Shown here: positions 16,007-24,220 of the stretch, piece by piece
Layout: every line of letters starts with the position of its first letter
Position numbering within the stretch: position 1 is the first letter of the stretch
Origin: Clostridia bacterium
Lineage (GTDB): Bacteria > Bacillota > Clostridia > Oscillospirales > CAG-272
Reading direction: 5' to 3'
DNA length: 64,000 nt
Assembly (NCBI GenBank): GCA_017472285.1
Contig: JAFUQQ010000004.1
Coordinates: forward strand, 1 to 64,000
Program-made: the position numbers and the translations under genes
The notes under the pieces: model-generated
Told to the model about the DNA's origin: nothing
The model's input: only the letters and a program-made list of their open reading frames with translations
The model's database searches: none

Positions 16007-16061
16007 AAATCCGTTTTTGCGCGGATATTACATTTCAAAAAGCTGTTCGGGAGGTGAGGTT

Positions 16062-16754
16062 TTGTCGGAGAAGGAAAAAATACGGAAATTGGAGGCGGAA
16101 AACCGCCGTTTGCGTCACGAAAACGAATATCTTCGGCACCGTCTTGCCTTGGAAGATCGTTCAGAAAAGGAAAAAACGCCTTCTAAGTCAGAACGGATGT
16201 TCGCGGAGCAAGTGGGGCGGAAGTCCGCTTTGCGTGCGGGAAATTATTTTGGTTATCTCATCGAACGGTTTCGCAAAAGCCGTACCTTTCGGATCTATGA
16301 TCGGACGCGTTTTGCCGTAAGAGGAATCTTTTTCGCGAAGAAAGTCTGGACTTTTTTGATCTGGTTTTTCACGTTGCTGGGGATCGGCGCGCAGTTTCTG
16401 TTCGTGGCGGGTTCCGTTACGGTCTTTCTTCCCGCCGCGCTCATTTTTTCCGCTTCGCTTGGTTTTTACGAATATTTTGCGTATCGGAAATGGAACAAAT
16501 ATTTTTCCTCTCTCCTTTCCGATCAAAAAATATATTTTATCTTTTTGTCCGCAGGGAAAACGGGAGAGTATCTTCATCGGTGGAGCCGCTCTCTTGCGCG
16601 GGAGGGAACGGTCTTTCTCGTGTCCTTTTCATTTCGTGGATGCGGTTTTTCAGGTGTTGTTCCTACGGATGAAAATATTTATACCATACACGTCAGTTAT
16701 TATTTTTCTCTCGTGAAACGCTTGGATCATGAGAGGATTGTGAATGTTTTTTAA
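16062..16754 (+). CDS. Unknown coiled-coil membrane protein
   Basis: A 230-aa protein I do not recognise. I place the start at TTG 16062 because GGGAGGTGAGG (16049-16059) is directly upstream; an ATG-initiated reading from 15918 would overlap the previous gene by 89 bp and lack a ribosome binding site. Residues 1-45 form a charged leucine-zipper-like coiled coil (KIRKLEAENRRLRHENEYL). Two hydrophobic spans follow at roughly 95-140, then a C-terminal soluble part with a SFRGCGFSG segment. It lies 55 bp after the queG-like gene and 26 bp before addB, so it is likely cotranscribed with both. Confidence 0.6.
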   Translation: MSEKEKIRKLEAENRRLRHENEYLRHRLALEDRSEKEKTPSKSERMFAEQVGRKSALRAGNYFGYLIERFRKSRTFRIYDRTRFAVRGIFFAKKVWTFLIWFFTLLGIGAQFLFVAGSVTVFLPAALIFSASLGFYEYFAYRKWNKYFSSLLSDQKIYFIFLSAGKTGEYLHRWSRSLAREGTVFLVSFSFRGCGFSGVVPTDENIYTIHVSYYFSLVKRLDHERIVNVF

Positions 16755-16780
16755 TATCAAAAGAAAGGAATCGCTTATTT

Positions 16781-19700
16781 ATGATCCATTTGATATACGG
16801 CAAATCGGGTACGGGTAAAAGCGACCGTATCTATCATGAAATGGAGCGCGCAGCCGTGAAAAAACACGTTTATCTGCTCGTTCCCGACAGAGAAGCCGTT
16901 GCAGCGGAAAGCCGTTCGGCAGATCTTGACGGCGCGGAACGCATTGATGTGATTACGTTCAGCCGACTTTGTGAAAATATTTTCCGTACATATGGCGGCA
17001 TTTGTACGGATTACATCGGAAAAGGCGCGAAAAAGCTCATCATGCGAAACGTCATGCAAACGCTTTCTCCCGCGCTGAAGGAATACGGAAATGTCCGTCA
17101 TTTCGGTATTTTTGAAAAAATGACAGAGCTTCGCACGGCTTGTTATCACGATAAGATCACGCCGTTTGCTTTGGAGGAAGCGGGAAAAGCACTTGGCGAG
17201 GATACTCCGATCGGCGCGAAAACATCCGATCTTGCATTGATCTTTACGCTTTACGACAAAGAGATATCATCCCGTTATGAGGATCCCGATGGTATGATCG
17301 GGAATGCGTATGATCTTCTGAAAAAGAACGATTTCTTTGCAGGTTGCGACGTTTTTATTGATTCGTTCGTATCGTTTTCCGTTCAGCAGTACGATATTCT
17401 GGAGGAGATCATGCGCGGCGCGGATAACGTACATATCACATTGCCTTTCGTGCGTGAAGAAAAGGATGCGCCTTCTTTACGAAACATCGCGGATACGGAA
17501 AGACGGCTTCTGCGCACGGCGGAACGTGCGGGAAAAGGCGTACAGATCGAAAGGACTGTTCATAGAGAATATACCCGTTACGCAAGCGCAGAGCTTCGTT
17601 TTCTTGCGGAACATATCGCGAGAATGGGCGCAAAGGTCGAATATACGGAATCTCCCTGTGATATCCGCGCTGTGCGCGCGGTCAATGCGTTCGCGGAAGC
17701 GGAAGCGGCGGCGATTGATATCTGCCGTGCTGTCAGGGAAAAAGGGATCCGTTATCGCGATATGGCAGTCATCGTGCGTGATACAGCTTTTTACGAAGGG
17801 ATTCTGGATGCGGTATTCCGCAAATATGACATTCCGTTCTTTCTTTCCTCCCGTAAAGAGATTTCGGAAAAACCCCTTGTCAAGCTGATCTTTGCCGCGT
17901 TTGCCGCCACGGAACGCGGTTTCCGCGGTACAGACGTGATCGCTTATATCAAAACGGGCTATACGGGAATCACTGCGGATGAAGTCAATCTTTTTGAAAA
18001 TTATATCGTGAAATGGAATCTCCGCGGTAAGATGATGACCTCGGAGGAACCGCTCCATATGCATCCCCGCGGTTACGGCGCGACGTTTACGGAAGAAGAT
18101 ATCGAAGCATTGCGATTGCTTTCGGATATCCGTGCGCGAGTCATCACGCCTTTGAAGCGTTTTGCGGCGGCGGAGAAGACCGTAAAGACCGTTCGGGAAA
18201 GAGCCGCTTTGCTTTTTGATTTTCTTTCGGGACTTGGGGTTCCCGAAACGATCGCCGCAAGAGCGGAGGAAGCATCCGCACGAGGCGAACAAGCAATCGC
18301 CGCTGAAAATATCCAGCTTTGGAACGTCTTTTGCGGTGCGCTCGATCAGCTTGTTTCTTCTTCAGGGGAAACGGAGGCTTCGGTTTCCGAATTTTCACAG
18401 ATGCTTTCTATGGTATTGCAGGAAACCGATATCGGCAAGATTCCGACCTCTGTGGATGAGGTGACTGTTTCAAGTGCTGTGCAAACGCTCCCCGGCAATC
18501 ACCGTTACGTTTATATCATCGGTGCGGAGGAAGGTAATTTTCCAAAGAGGATTTCGGAAGCAGGTCTTTTTTCCGAATATGAAAAGAGCTGTTTGCAACG
18601 GCATGGTGTGGATATCACGGACCGTATGGAAAGGACGGCTTCCGATGAACTTTATTATTTCTATCGTGCGGCGACCGTACCTTCGGAACGCTTATATATC
18701 AGTTATTCCCATTACGGTATGGACAGCGAAGAACATACGCCTTCTGTCGGTTTCAAACGCATTGCCGCGCTTTTCCCGAAGCTTGCCGTAGAGGATTTTG
18801 AGCTTTCCGAACCACTCGAATGTCTTGAAAGTAAAAAAGCATCTTTTGATAAAGCCTCTACGATCAAAGGTGAGCTTGGTCGCGCTTTGCGTGAATATTA
18901 TCAGGATGATGAAGAATATGCGGCAAAAATGCGTTATATGCATACGCCGATTTCCGCAGAGAATTGTGTGCTTTCTCCCGAAAATGCGGAAAAACTGTTT
19001 CCCGGTAAGCTCTCGACGAGTTATTCCCGTCTGGAAAAATTCATCAAATGCCGATTTGCTTATTTCTGCGAATACGAATTGAAACTGCAAAACTATGAAC
19101 CGACTTCTTTCGGCGCGGTCGATATCGGTAGTTTTATTCACGGCGTTCTTGAAAAAACAGTCAGATGGATTGCGGAAGGCGGAGAAGGCGATATCGGAGA
19201 GACCGTGCGTGAAACGGCAAGAGCTTATATTTCGGATGTTTTCCATATGTCTCCCGATGCTGTACCGCATCGTCTGGAGCATCTCTTTTCGTATCTTTGC
19301 AACAGCGCGGAGCTGTTTGCCCGCAAGATCAAAGAGGAATTTGCGCAATCTGAATTCAAACCGCGTGATTTTGAATTGACGATCGGAAAAGACGGCGATG
19401 CCGTCGCGCCTCTTACGCTTTCGGGAGAGAACGTCTCTGTTGAATTGCGCGGTAAGATCGACCGCGTAGATACTTATGAAGATGGTGAAGGTAAGCTGTA
19501 CGTTCGTGTCGTGGACTATAAAACGGGTACCAAAGACTTTGAGCTTGAAAACGTCCGTCTTGGCTTGGATATGCAGATGCTACTCTATCTCTTTTCCATC
19601 TGGGAGAATGGGGAAGCGCGTTACGGCGCGGAACCCAATCCCGCCGCCGTATTGTATTCGGGCATCAGACCGCCGAATGAAGAAAAGCAGGTCGGTGACA

Positions 19701-20029
19701 ATACGGATGATCTCGATATCAAGATCGTGAATAGCGGTCTTTTCCTCAAGGATGAGGCGATCTTGCGCGCGATGGAACCTTTGCTTGCGGGAAATTATAT
19801 TCCTGTCAAGGAATCCGATCTCAAGGAAGGCGGAAGAAAAACAAAAGTGAAGGAAAGCCTGATTACCGCGCAAAGCTTTGCGGAGCTCAAGACGGAGGTT
19901 ACGGAAACCGTTTTGAAATATGCCGCCGAGCTGAAAAAAGGCGTTGCTTATGCGAAACCGATCGATGCAAAAGGTACATCACCTTGCGAATATTGCAAAA
20001 TGAAAGCTGTTTGCAGAGTTGAAAAATGA
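16781..20029 (+). CDS. addB: ATP-dependent helicase/nuclease subunit B (AddB)
   Basis: A 1082-aa protein with AddB architecture: a P-loop at the N-terminus (GKSGTGKSD, about residues 7-15), a degenerate helicase core, and a C-terminal RecB-family nuclease with GKIDRVDTYED and VVDYKTGTKDF. The iron-sulfur cysteines of AddB are present: one in FIKCRFAYFCEYELKLQ and the C-terminal cluster CEYCKMKAVC. Partnered with AddA it resects double-strand breaks for RecA-dependent repair. Length is close to Bacillus AddB (about 1166 aa). The usual addA partner is not downstream: the next gene is the radical-SAM gene after a family B repeat. It starts 26 bp after the coiled-coil membrane protein, with AAGAAAGGAATC as ribosome binding sequence. 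Confidence 0.9.
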   Translation: MIHLIYGKSGTGKSDRIYHEMERAAVKKHVYLLVPDREAVAAESRSADLDGAERIDVITFSRLCENIFRTYGGICTDYIGKGAKKLIMRNVMQTLSPALKEYGNVRHFGIFEKMTELRTACYHDKITPFALEEAGKALGEDTPIGAKTSDLALIFTLYDKEISSRYEDPDGMIGNAYDLLKKNDFFAGCDVFIDSFVSFSVQQYDILEEIMRGADNVHITLPFVREEKDAPSLRNIADTERRLLRTAERAGKGVQIERTVHREYTRYASAELRFLAEHIARMGAKVEYTESPCDIRAVRAVNAFAEAEAAAIDICRAVREKGIRYRDMAVIVRDTAFYEGILDAVFRKYDIPFFLSSRKEISEKPLVKLIFAAFAATERGFRGTDVIAYIKTGYTGITADEVNLFENYIVKWNLRGKMMTSEEPLHMHPRGYGATFTEEDIEALRLLSDIRARVITPLKRFAAAEKTVKTVRERAALLFDFLSGLGVPETIAARAEEASARGEQAIAAENIQLWNVFCGALDQLVSSSGETEASVSEFSQMLSMVLQETDIGKIPTSVDEVTVSSAVQTLPGNHRYVYIIGAEEGNFPKRISEAGLFSEYEKSCLQRHGVDITDRMERTASDELYYFYRAATVPSERLYISYSHYGMDSEEHTPSVGFKRIAALFPKLAVEDFELSEPLECLESKKASFDKASTIKGELGRALREYYQDDEEYAAKMRYMHTPISAENCVLSPENAEKLFPGKLSTSYSRLEKFIKCRFAYFCEYELKLQNYEPTSFGAVDIGSFIHGVLEKTVRWIAEGGEGDIGETVRETARAYISDVFHMSPDAVPHRLEHLFSYLCNSAELFARKIKEEFAQSEFKPRDFELTIGKDGDAVAPLTLSGENVSVELRGKIDRVDTYEDGEGKLYVRVVDYKTGTKDFELENVRLGLDMQMLLYLFSIWENGEARYGAEPNPAAVLYSGIRPPNEEKQVGDNTDDLDIKIVNSGLFLKDEAILRAMEPLLAGNYIPVKESDLKEGGRKTKVKESLITAQSFAELKTEVTETVLKYAAELKKGVAYAKPIDAKGTSPCEYCKMKAVCRVEK

Positions 20030-20047
20030 AATATCATGTGATATAAT
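20019..20047 (+). promoter_or_regulatory. Promoter for the TIGR03960/TIGR03936 pair
   Basis: TTGAAA (20019-20024), 17-bp spacer, TATAAT (20042-20047). It overlaps the end of addB. The leader would contain the family B repeat. Confidence 0.6.
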
Positions 20048-20078
20048 GAGCTTATCAGACAATCTTAATATGATGTCT

Positions 20079-20193
20079 AAAGGCTCTCCCTTTGGGAGAG
20101 CTCCGCGCAAGCGGTGAGAGGGCGATGAAAATGATGCTGCAAAAGCCCTCTCCGTCAACTTCGTTGACACCTCTCCCAAAGGGAGAGGCTTTG
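20079..20193. repeat. Family B dispersed repeat, copy B1
   Basis: Two stems: GGCTCTCCC/GGGAGAGC at the left and, at the right, CCCTCTCC with TCAACTTCGTTGA and CTCTCCCAAAGGGAGAGG. The outer arms AAAGGCTCTCCCTTT and AAAGGGAGAGGCTTT are inverted copies of each other. Copy B2 at 35.56 kb has the same plan. Confidence 0.85.
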
Positions 20194-20250
20194 AAAATCA
20201 TGACTTTGTTTATGATGCAGAAAAGTCAAAAAAGAAACGGAGGTTATTTC

Positions 20251-22098
20251 TTGAAAATACCGGAAAGAATCTTAAAAAAAGTTGAAAAGCCCGCTCGTTA
20301 TACAGGCGGCGAATGGGGACAGACCGTCAAGGACAAAAATAAAGTTGACGTGCGTTTTGCCTTCTGTTTCCCCGATACCTATGAGATCGGTATGTCGAAT
20401 CTCGGTGTCAGAATCCTTTATCACGTCCTGAATTCCCGTGAGGATACGTGGGCGGAACGTGCTTATGCGCCGTGGGTTGATATGGAAGCTTGCATGAGAG
20501 AAGAAAATATTCCTCTCTGGGCGCATGAAAGCGGCGATCCTCTGAAAGAATTTGATATTCTCGGCTTCTCCATTCAGTATGAACTTTGTTATACGAACGT
20601 ACTCAATATGCTTGAGCTTGCGGGCATCCCGCTCCTTTCTAAAGACCGTGACGAATCGTATCCTGTCATCATGGCTGGCGGTCCTTGTACCTATAATGCC
20701 GAACCGATCGCGGATTATTTCGATCTTTGCATGATCGGCGAAGGCGAAGAAGTCATCGATGAGCTTGTGACACTTTATAAAGAACATAAGCAGAAAGGCT
20801 TCAACAAAGCCGAATATCTGCACGAAGCGGCAAAGATCGAGGGCGTTTATGTTCCCTCTCTATATACGCCCGCATATAACGAGGACGGTACGCTCGCTTC
20901 CTTTACGTCCATCTACGACGACATCCCCCTCAAGATCAAAAAACGCATCGTCAAAGATATGGATAAATCTCCTTTCCCGACGAAACTCGTTATGCCCTTT
21001 ATCCAGACCGTTCAGGATAAAATTACCCTTGAAGTTTACCGCGGATGCATCAGAGGTTGCCGTTTCTGTCAGGCGGGTGTCGTATGGCGACCTGTCCGCG
21101 AAAAATCCGTTGAAGTGCTTTGCGAACAGGCAAAAACACTTGCCGACGCAACGGGCCTTGACGAAATGGGTCTTTCCTCGCTCAGTATCAGCGACTATTC
21201 CTGTATCGACCATCTGACCGATGAACTCCTCAAATGGACAGATGACAGAAAGATCTCTCTTTCCTTGCCCTCTCTCCGTGTAGACAGCTTCACGAAAGAA
21301 CTCATGGAAAAAATTTCGACCGTCCGTACAGGTTCTCTGACGTTCGCGCCCGAAGCGGGTACGCAAAGACTCCGTGACGTAATCAATAAGAACGTCAGAA
21401 AAGAAGACCTTCTCCGCGCTTGCCGTGTTGCTTTTGAAGGCGGTAAGTCACAGGTCAAACTCTATTTCATGCAAGGTCTTCCTACGGAAACCAACGAGGA
21501 CCTTGATGGTATCAAAGAACTTGCGGAAAGCGTGATCCATGAATTTTATCAGACACCCAACCGCCCGAAAAAAGCACCCGGTGTCACACTTTCCACCGCT
21601 TGCTTTATTCCGAAGCCCTTTACGGCTTTCCAGTGGGAACCGCAATGCGATATGGAAACGCTCCTCGAAAAACAGCGTTATCTCGATGAAAAGATTACCG
21701 ACAGAAAGATCAAATATAATTATCACGATGCCAAAGTCAGCCGCATCGAAGCCGTTTTTGCCAGAGGCGACCGCAAACTTAACGCCGCCCTTGCCGAAGC
21801 GCATAAGAGAGGTCTCCGCTTTGACGGCTGGGACGAGCATTTCCATTACGACGAATGGCTGAAGGCCTTTGAGGATGCAGGCATCGATCCCGCATTCTAT
21901 GCAAACCGTGAATTCGGTGAAGATGAACTTCTGCCGTGGGATAATATCGATATCGGCGTAACAAAAGAATTTCTGCTCCGTGAACGCCATCGCGCTCACG
22001 CGGAAACGACAACAAAAAATTGCCATGAAACCTGTAACGGTTGCGGCGCAAATCATTTGGGAGGTGAACGCTCATGTTGTCCCAGCCTCAAAAAATAA
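20251..22098 (+). CDS. TIGR03960-family B12-binding-type radical SAM protein
   Basis: A 615-aa radical SAM enzyme. The N-terminal region (VEKPARYTGGEWGQ, about 10-25, then FCFPDTYEIGMSNLG) is the conserved start of TIGR03960. The radical SAM cluster is CIRGCRFCQAG (CxxxCxxC), with LSSLSISDYSCIDHL and SLTFAPEAGTQRLRD following. The C-terminus ends in a Cys-rich tail (CHETCNGCGANH). I place the start at TTG 20251, because GGAGGT ends 7 nt upstream and the ATG-initiated frame from 20092 would run through the family B repeat. It overlaps the next gene by 25 bp. This pair is conserved in Clostridia, often beside ribosomal protein L21 genes, which is not so here. The substrate is not known. Confidence 0.85.
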   Translation: MKIPERILKKVEKPARYTGGEWGQTVKDKNKVDVRFAFCFPDTYEIGMSNLGVRILYHVLNSREDTWAERAYAPWVDMEACMREENIPLWAHESGDPLKEFDILGFSIQYELCYTNVLNMLELAGIPLLSKDRDESYPVIMAGGPCTYNAEPIADYFDLCMIGEGEEVIDELVTLYKEHKQKGFNKAEYLHEAAKIEGVYVPSLYTPAYNEDGTLASFTSIYDDIPLKIKKRIVKDMDKSPFPTKLVMPFIQTVQDKITLEVYRGCIRGCRFCQAGVVWRPVREKSVEVLCEQAKTLADATGLDEMGLSSLSISDYSCIDHLTDELLKWTDDRKISLSLPSLRVDSFTKELMEKISTVRTGSLTFAPEAGTQRLRDVINKNVRKEDLLRACRVAFEGGKSQVKLYFMQGLPTETNEDLDGIKELAESVIHEFYQTPNRPKKAPGVTLSTACFIPKPFTAFQWEPQCDMETLLEKQRYLDEKITDRKIKYNYHDAKVSRIEAVFARGDRKLNAALAEAHKRGLRFDGWDEHFHYDEWLKAFEDAGIDPAFYANREFGEDELLPWDNIDIGVTKEFLLRERHRAHAETTTKNCHETCNGCGANHLGGERSCCPSLKK

Positions 22099-22745
22099 GA
22101 GTGAAATTTTCTAAGACGGGAAGCCTGAAATTTATTTCCCATCTTGATCTCAACCGCACGGTGAAATCTGCATTTCTCCGTTCCAAATTGCCCATCTGGT
22201 ATACCCAAGGCTTCAATCCCCATCCGAAAACGGTCTTTTCCGTTCCGCTTTCCGTCGGCACGGCAAGCCTTTGCGAATTTATGGATTTCCGCATCACCGA
22301 ATCCGTTTCCGGTAAAGTGATCTGTGATACGCTTAATTCCGTTTTCCCCGAAGGTCTCCGCGCAATCGAAGCCTATGAACCCAAGACAAAATTCCATGAT
22401 ATCGGTTGGGCAGACTATGAAATTCGTATGGAGATTGCCGATGCCGCATCCCATATTTCCGCTGTCGAATCCGCTCTTGCTGAACCGATCGTCATTGAAA
22501 AAACAACGAAGATCGGAACACGCACCGTCGATGTTAGCGAATACGTCAAAACCCTTTTTGTAACGGAAGAAAACGGCGAACTTGTACTTCGTGTCAAACT
22601 CTGCTGTGACACGATGAATTTCGTCAATCCGAAATACGTGATCGATTTTATCGCGCAGAAAACAGGTATCCCGGGCGAAAAGGACGATTATTCCGTTTGC
22701 CGCACCGCCGTTTATCTGCCCAACGGCACAACTTCTTTTCTGTAA
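22074..22745 (+). CDS. TIGR03936 / DUF2344 radical-SAM-linked protein
   Basis: A 223-aa protein with the DUF2344 signature RVKFSKTGSLKFISHLDLNRT near the N-terminus (about residues 8-28), followed by FNPHPKTVFSVPLSVG. Family members are almost always encoded directly after a TIGR03960 radical SAM gene and are thought to act with it, possibly in rRNA or tRNA modification; that is inferred from conservation, not shown. The ATG is inside the last codons of the previous gene and is preceded by GGGAGGTGAACGCTC, so translation of the two is likely coupled. Confidence 0.85.
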   Translation: MLSQPQKIRVKFSKTGSLKFISHLDLNRTVKSAFLRSKLPIWYTQGFNPHPKTVFSVPLSVGTASLCEFMDFRITESVSGKVICDTLNSVFPEGLRAIEAYEPKTKFHDIGWADYEIRMEIADAASHISAVESALAEPIVIEKTTKIGTRTVDVSEYVKTLFVTEENGELVLRVKLCCDTMNFVNPKYVIDFIAQKTGIPGEKDDYSVCRTAVYLPNGTTSFL

Positions 22746-22765
22746 AAGCTATTGAGGAGTTACGA

Positions 22766-22830
22766 CTTACTTTTTCTTTGCAAAAAGAAAAAGTAAGCAA
22801 AAAGAAATGCCTTGTGGGTGCGCTATTATA
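22766..22830. repeat. Family C modular repeat, copy C2
   Basis: A perfect 14-bp hairpin CTTACTTTTTCTTT/AAAGAAAAAGTAAG (22766-22797), then GCAAAAAGAAATGCC and a head remnant TTGTGGGTGCGC. It lies 20 nt after the DUF2344 stop codon. Confidence 0.75.
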
Positions 22831-22871
22831 TATTTTGTGCGAAAGGTATATGAAAATCCCCAAAAAACATC

Positions 22872-22900
22872 TTGCATTTTTCTTTGATGTGTGCTATTAT
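22872..22900 (+). promoter_or_regulatory. Promoter of the yerC-like gene
   Basis: TTGCAT (22872-22877), 17-bp spacer, TATTAT (22895-22900). A perfect palindrome overlaps its -10. Confidence 0.6.
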
Positions 22901-22907
22901 GATAGCA
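22892..22907. promoter_or_regulatory. Operator-like palindrome over the yerC promoter
   Basis: TGCTAT-TATG-ATAGCA, a perfect 6-4-6 inverted repeat covering the -10 region. It is a candidate site for autoregulation by the TrpR-like protein encoded just downstream. Confidence 0.5.
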
Positions 22908-22933
22908 TATTAAAAAATGAAAAGGTGATTATC

Positions 22934-23239
22934 ATGACGAAAAAAGCAACGGATGAAAAATTGATTCTTCTTTTTGAGAGTATTCTGACATTGAAAACGG
23001 TTGATGAATGTGAAGATTTCTTCGGTGATCTTTGCACCAAGACCGAACTTCGTGAAATGTCCAAAAGGCTTTTTGCGGCTAAACTCATCTCCGAAGGCGA
23101 AAAATATGCGGATATCGTTGAACAAACAGGACTCAGCACGGCGACCATTACCCGTGTTAACGGCTGTTTGCGTGATGGTAATGACGGTTATGTGACCGTT
23201 TTGGAACGCCTTGCGGAAAAAAATAAAGAAAATCAATAA
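22934..23239 (+). CDS. YerC/YecD-type TrpR-like DNA-binding protein
   Basis: A 101-aa helical protein of the TrpR-related YerC/YecD family. The helix-turn-helix is at about residues 55-85 (SEGEKYADIVEQTGLSTATITRVNGCL), with the family element DLCTKTELREMSKRL just before it. In Bacillus and Clostridia such proteins are small cytosolic repressors whose ligand is poorly known. I start at ATG 22934, which follows AAAAGGTGATT; the longer frame from 22697 runs through a hairpin repeat. A palindrome over its promoter (22892-22907) suggests it represses itself. No tryptophan biosynthesis genes are nearby. Confidence 0.85.
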   Translation: MTKKATDEKLILLFESILTLKTVDECEDFFGDLCTKTELREMSKRLFAAKLISEGEKYADIVEQTGLSTATITRVNGCLRDGNDGYVTVLERLAEKNKENQ

Positions 23240-23264
23240 AAATTTTGTGAAACAAGATACTACA

Positions 23265-23367
23265 AAATAAAAATCTGAACGAAATGAAGGCAGAGAGCAC
23301 ATAGGGGTGCAGGCACTGCCTGCCGTTTCTTTTTGGTTCCTTTTTCTTTTCGCAAAGAAAAAGGAAC
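23265..23367 (+). repeat. Family C modular repeat, copy C3
   Basis: Head module (GCAGAGAGCACATAGG plus a GCAGGCA/TGCCTGC palindrome) followed by a 14-bp hairpin GTTCCTTTTTCTTT/AAAGAAAAAGGAAC (23336-23367). The hairpin ends 17 nt before the ATG of the SDR gene. Confidence 0.75.
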
Positions 23368-23384
23368 AGAAATGGAATGAATTT

Positions 23385-24140
23385 ATGAAAAAAACAGCAA
23401 TTGTAACGGGTGCATCGCGTGGTATCGGCAGAGCGATCTCGCTGAAACTTGCGGGTGACGGTTTTATCGTGATTGCGGCGGCGCGTGCGAGCGAAGAAAA
23501 ATCCGCGGAATATATCGCGGAGCTGAAAGTGATTTCGCCGGAATCTATCTACATTCCGACGGATATTTCCGATGATGCGGCAAGAAAACATTTAGTGGAT
23601 ACCGTTTTTGAAACATTCGGAAGACTTGATATTCTCGTCAATAACGCGGGGGTCGCACCGCTTGAGAGAAATGATATTTTGCAGATGAGCGCGGAAAGTA
23701 TGGACAGATTGCTTGATATCAATCTGAAAGGTACGTTTTTCCTGACGCAGTATGCGGCAAATAAGATGATCGAAAACCAATGCGGTGATGCGATCGTGAA
23801 CGTAACTTCCATGTCGGCTTATACGGCAAGTATCAACAGAGGGGAATATTGTATTTCCAAAGCGGGACTTGCGATGGTGACGGAGCTTTTTGCCGTTCGA
23901 CTGGCGGAATACGGTATCAACGTTTATGAAATTCGTCCGGGTATCATCCGCACGGATATGACGGCAACCGTGACCGAAAAATATGAAAAAATGATCGCGG
24001 GCGGTCTGCTTCCGATCGCCAGAATGGGTCTGCCCGAGGATATTGCGAAAGCCGTTTCTGCGCTTGCGTCGGGTGCGCTTCCGTATTCAACGGGGGAAGT
24101 CATCAATATTGACGGCGGTTTCCATATCCGCACGTTATAA
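23385..24140 (+). CDS. Short-chain dehydrogenase/reductase (FabG-like)
   Basis: A 251-aa NAD(P)-dependent oxidoreductase. It has the Rossmann glycine motif TGASRGIG (about 8-15), NNAGVAP, the catalytic Ser region NVTSMSAYTA, the YxxxK pair in EYCISKAG, and the C-terminal GEVINIDGGFH typical of FabG-type enzymes. The substrate cannot be told from sequence; the absence of fatty acid synthesis genes nearby argues against a housekeeping FabG. ATG 23385 is used because the upstream in-frame codons encode the hairpin repeat. A strong terminator follows, so it is a single-gene transcript ending before the flavoprotein gene. Confidence 0.88.
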   Translation: MKKTAIVTGASRGIGRAISLKLAGDGFIVIAAARASEEKSAEYIAELKVISPESIYIPTDISDDAARKHLVDTVFETFGRLDILVNNAGVAPLERNDILQMSAESMDRLLDINLKGTFFLTQYAANKMIENQCGDAIVNVTSMSAYTASINRGEYCISKAGLAMVTELFAVRLAEYGINVYEIRPGIIRTDMTATVTEKYEKMIAGGLLPIARMGLPEDIAKAVSALASGALPYSTGEVINIDGGFHIRTL

Positions 24141-24177
24141 GCGGGTATACCGTCGGCAAATTCTTATAGTTTAAAAA

Positions 24178-24206
24178 AAGGCGATACCGACGTATCGCCT
24201 TTTTTT
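24178..24206 (+). terminator. Terminator after the SDR gene
   Basis: Stem AAAGGCGATAC/GTATCGCCTTT with TTTTTT tail, 14 bp before the flavoprotein ATG. Confidence 0.85.
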
Positions 24207-24220
24207 AGAAAGGATAGTAT

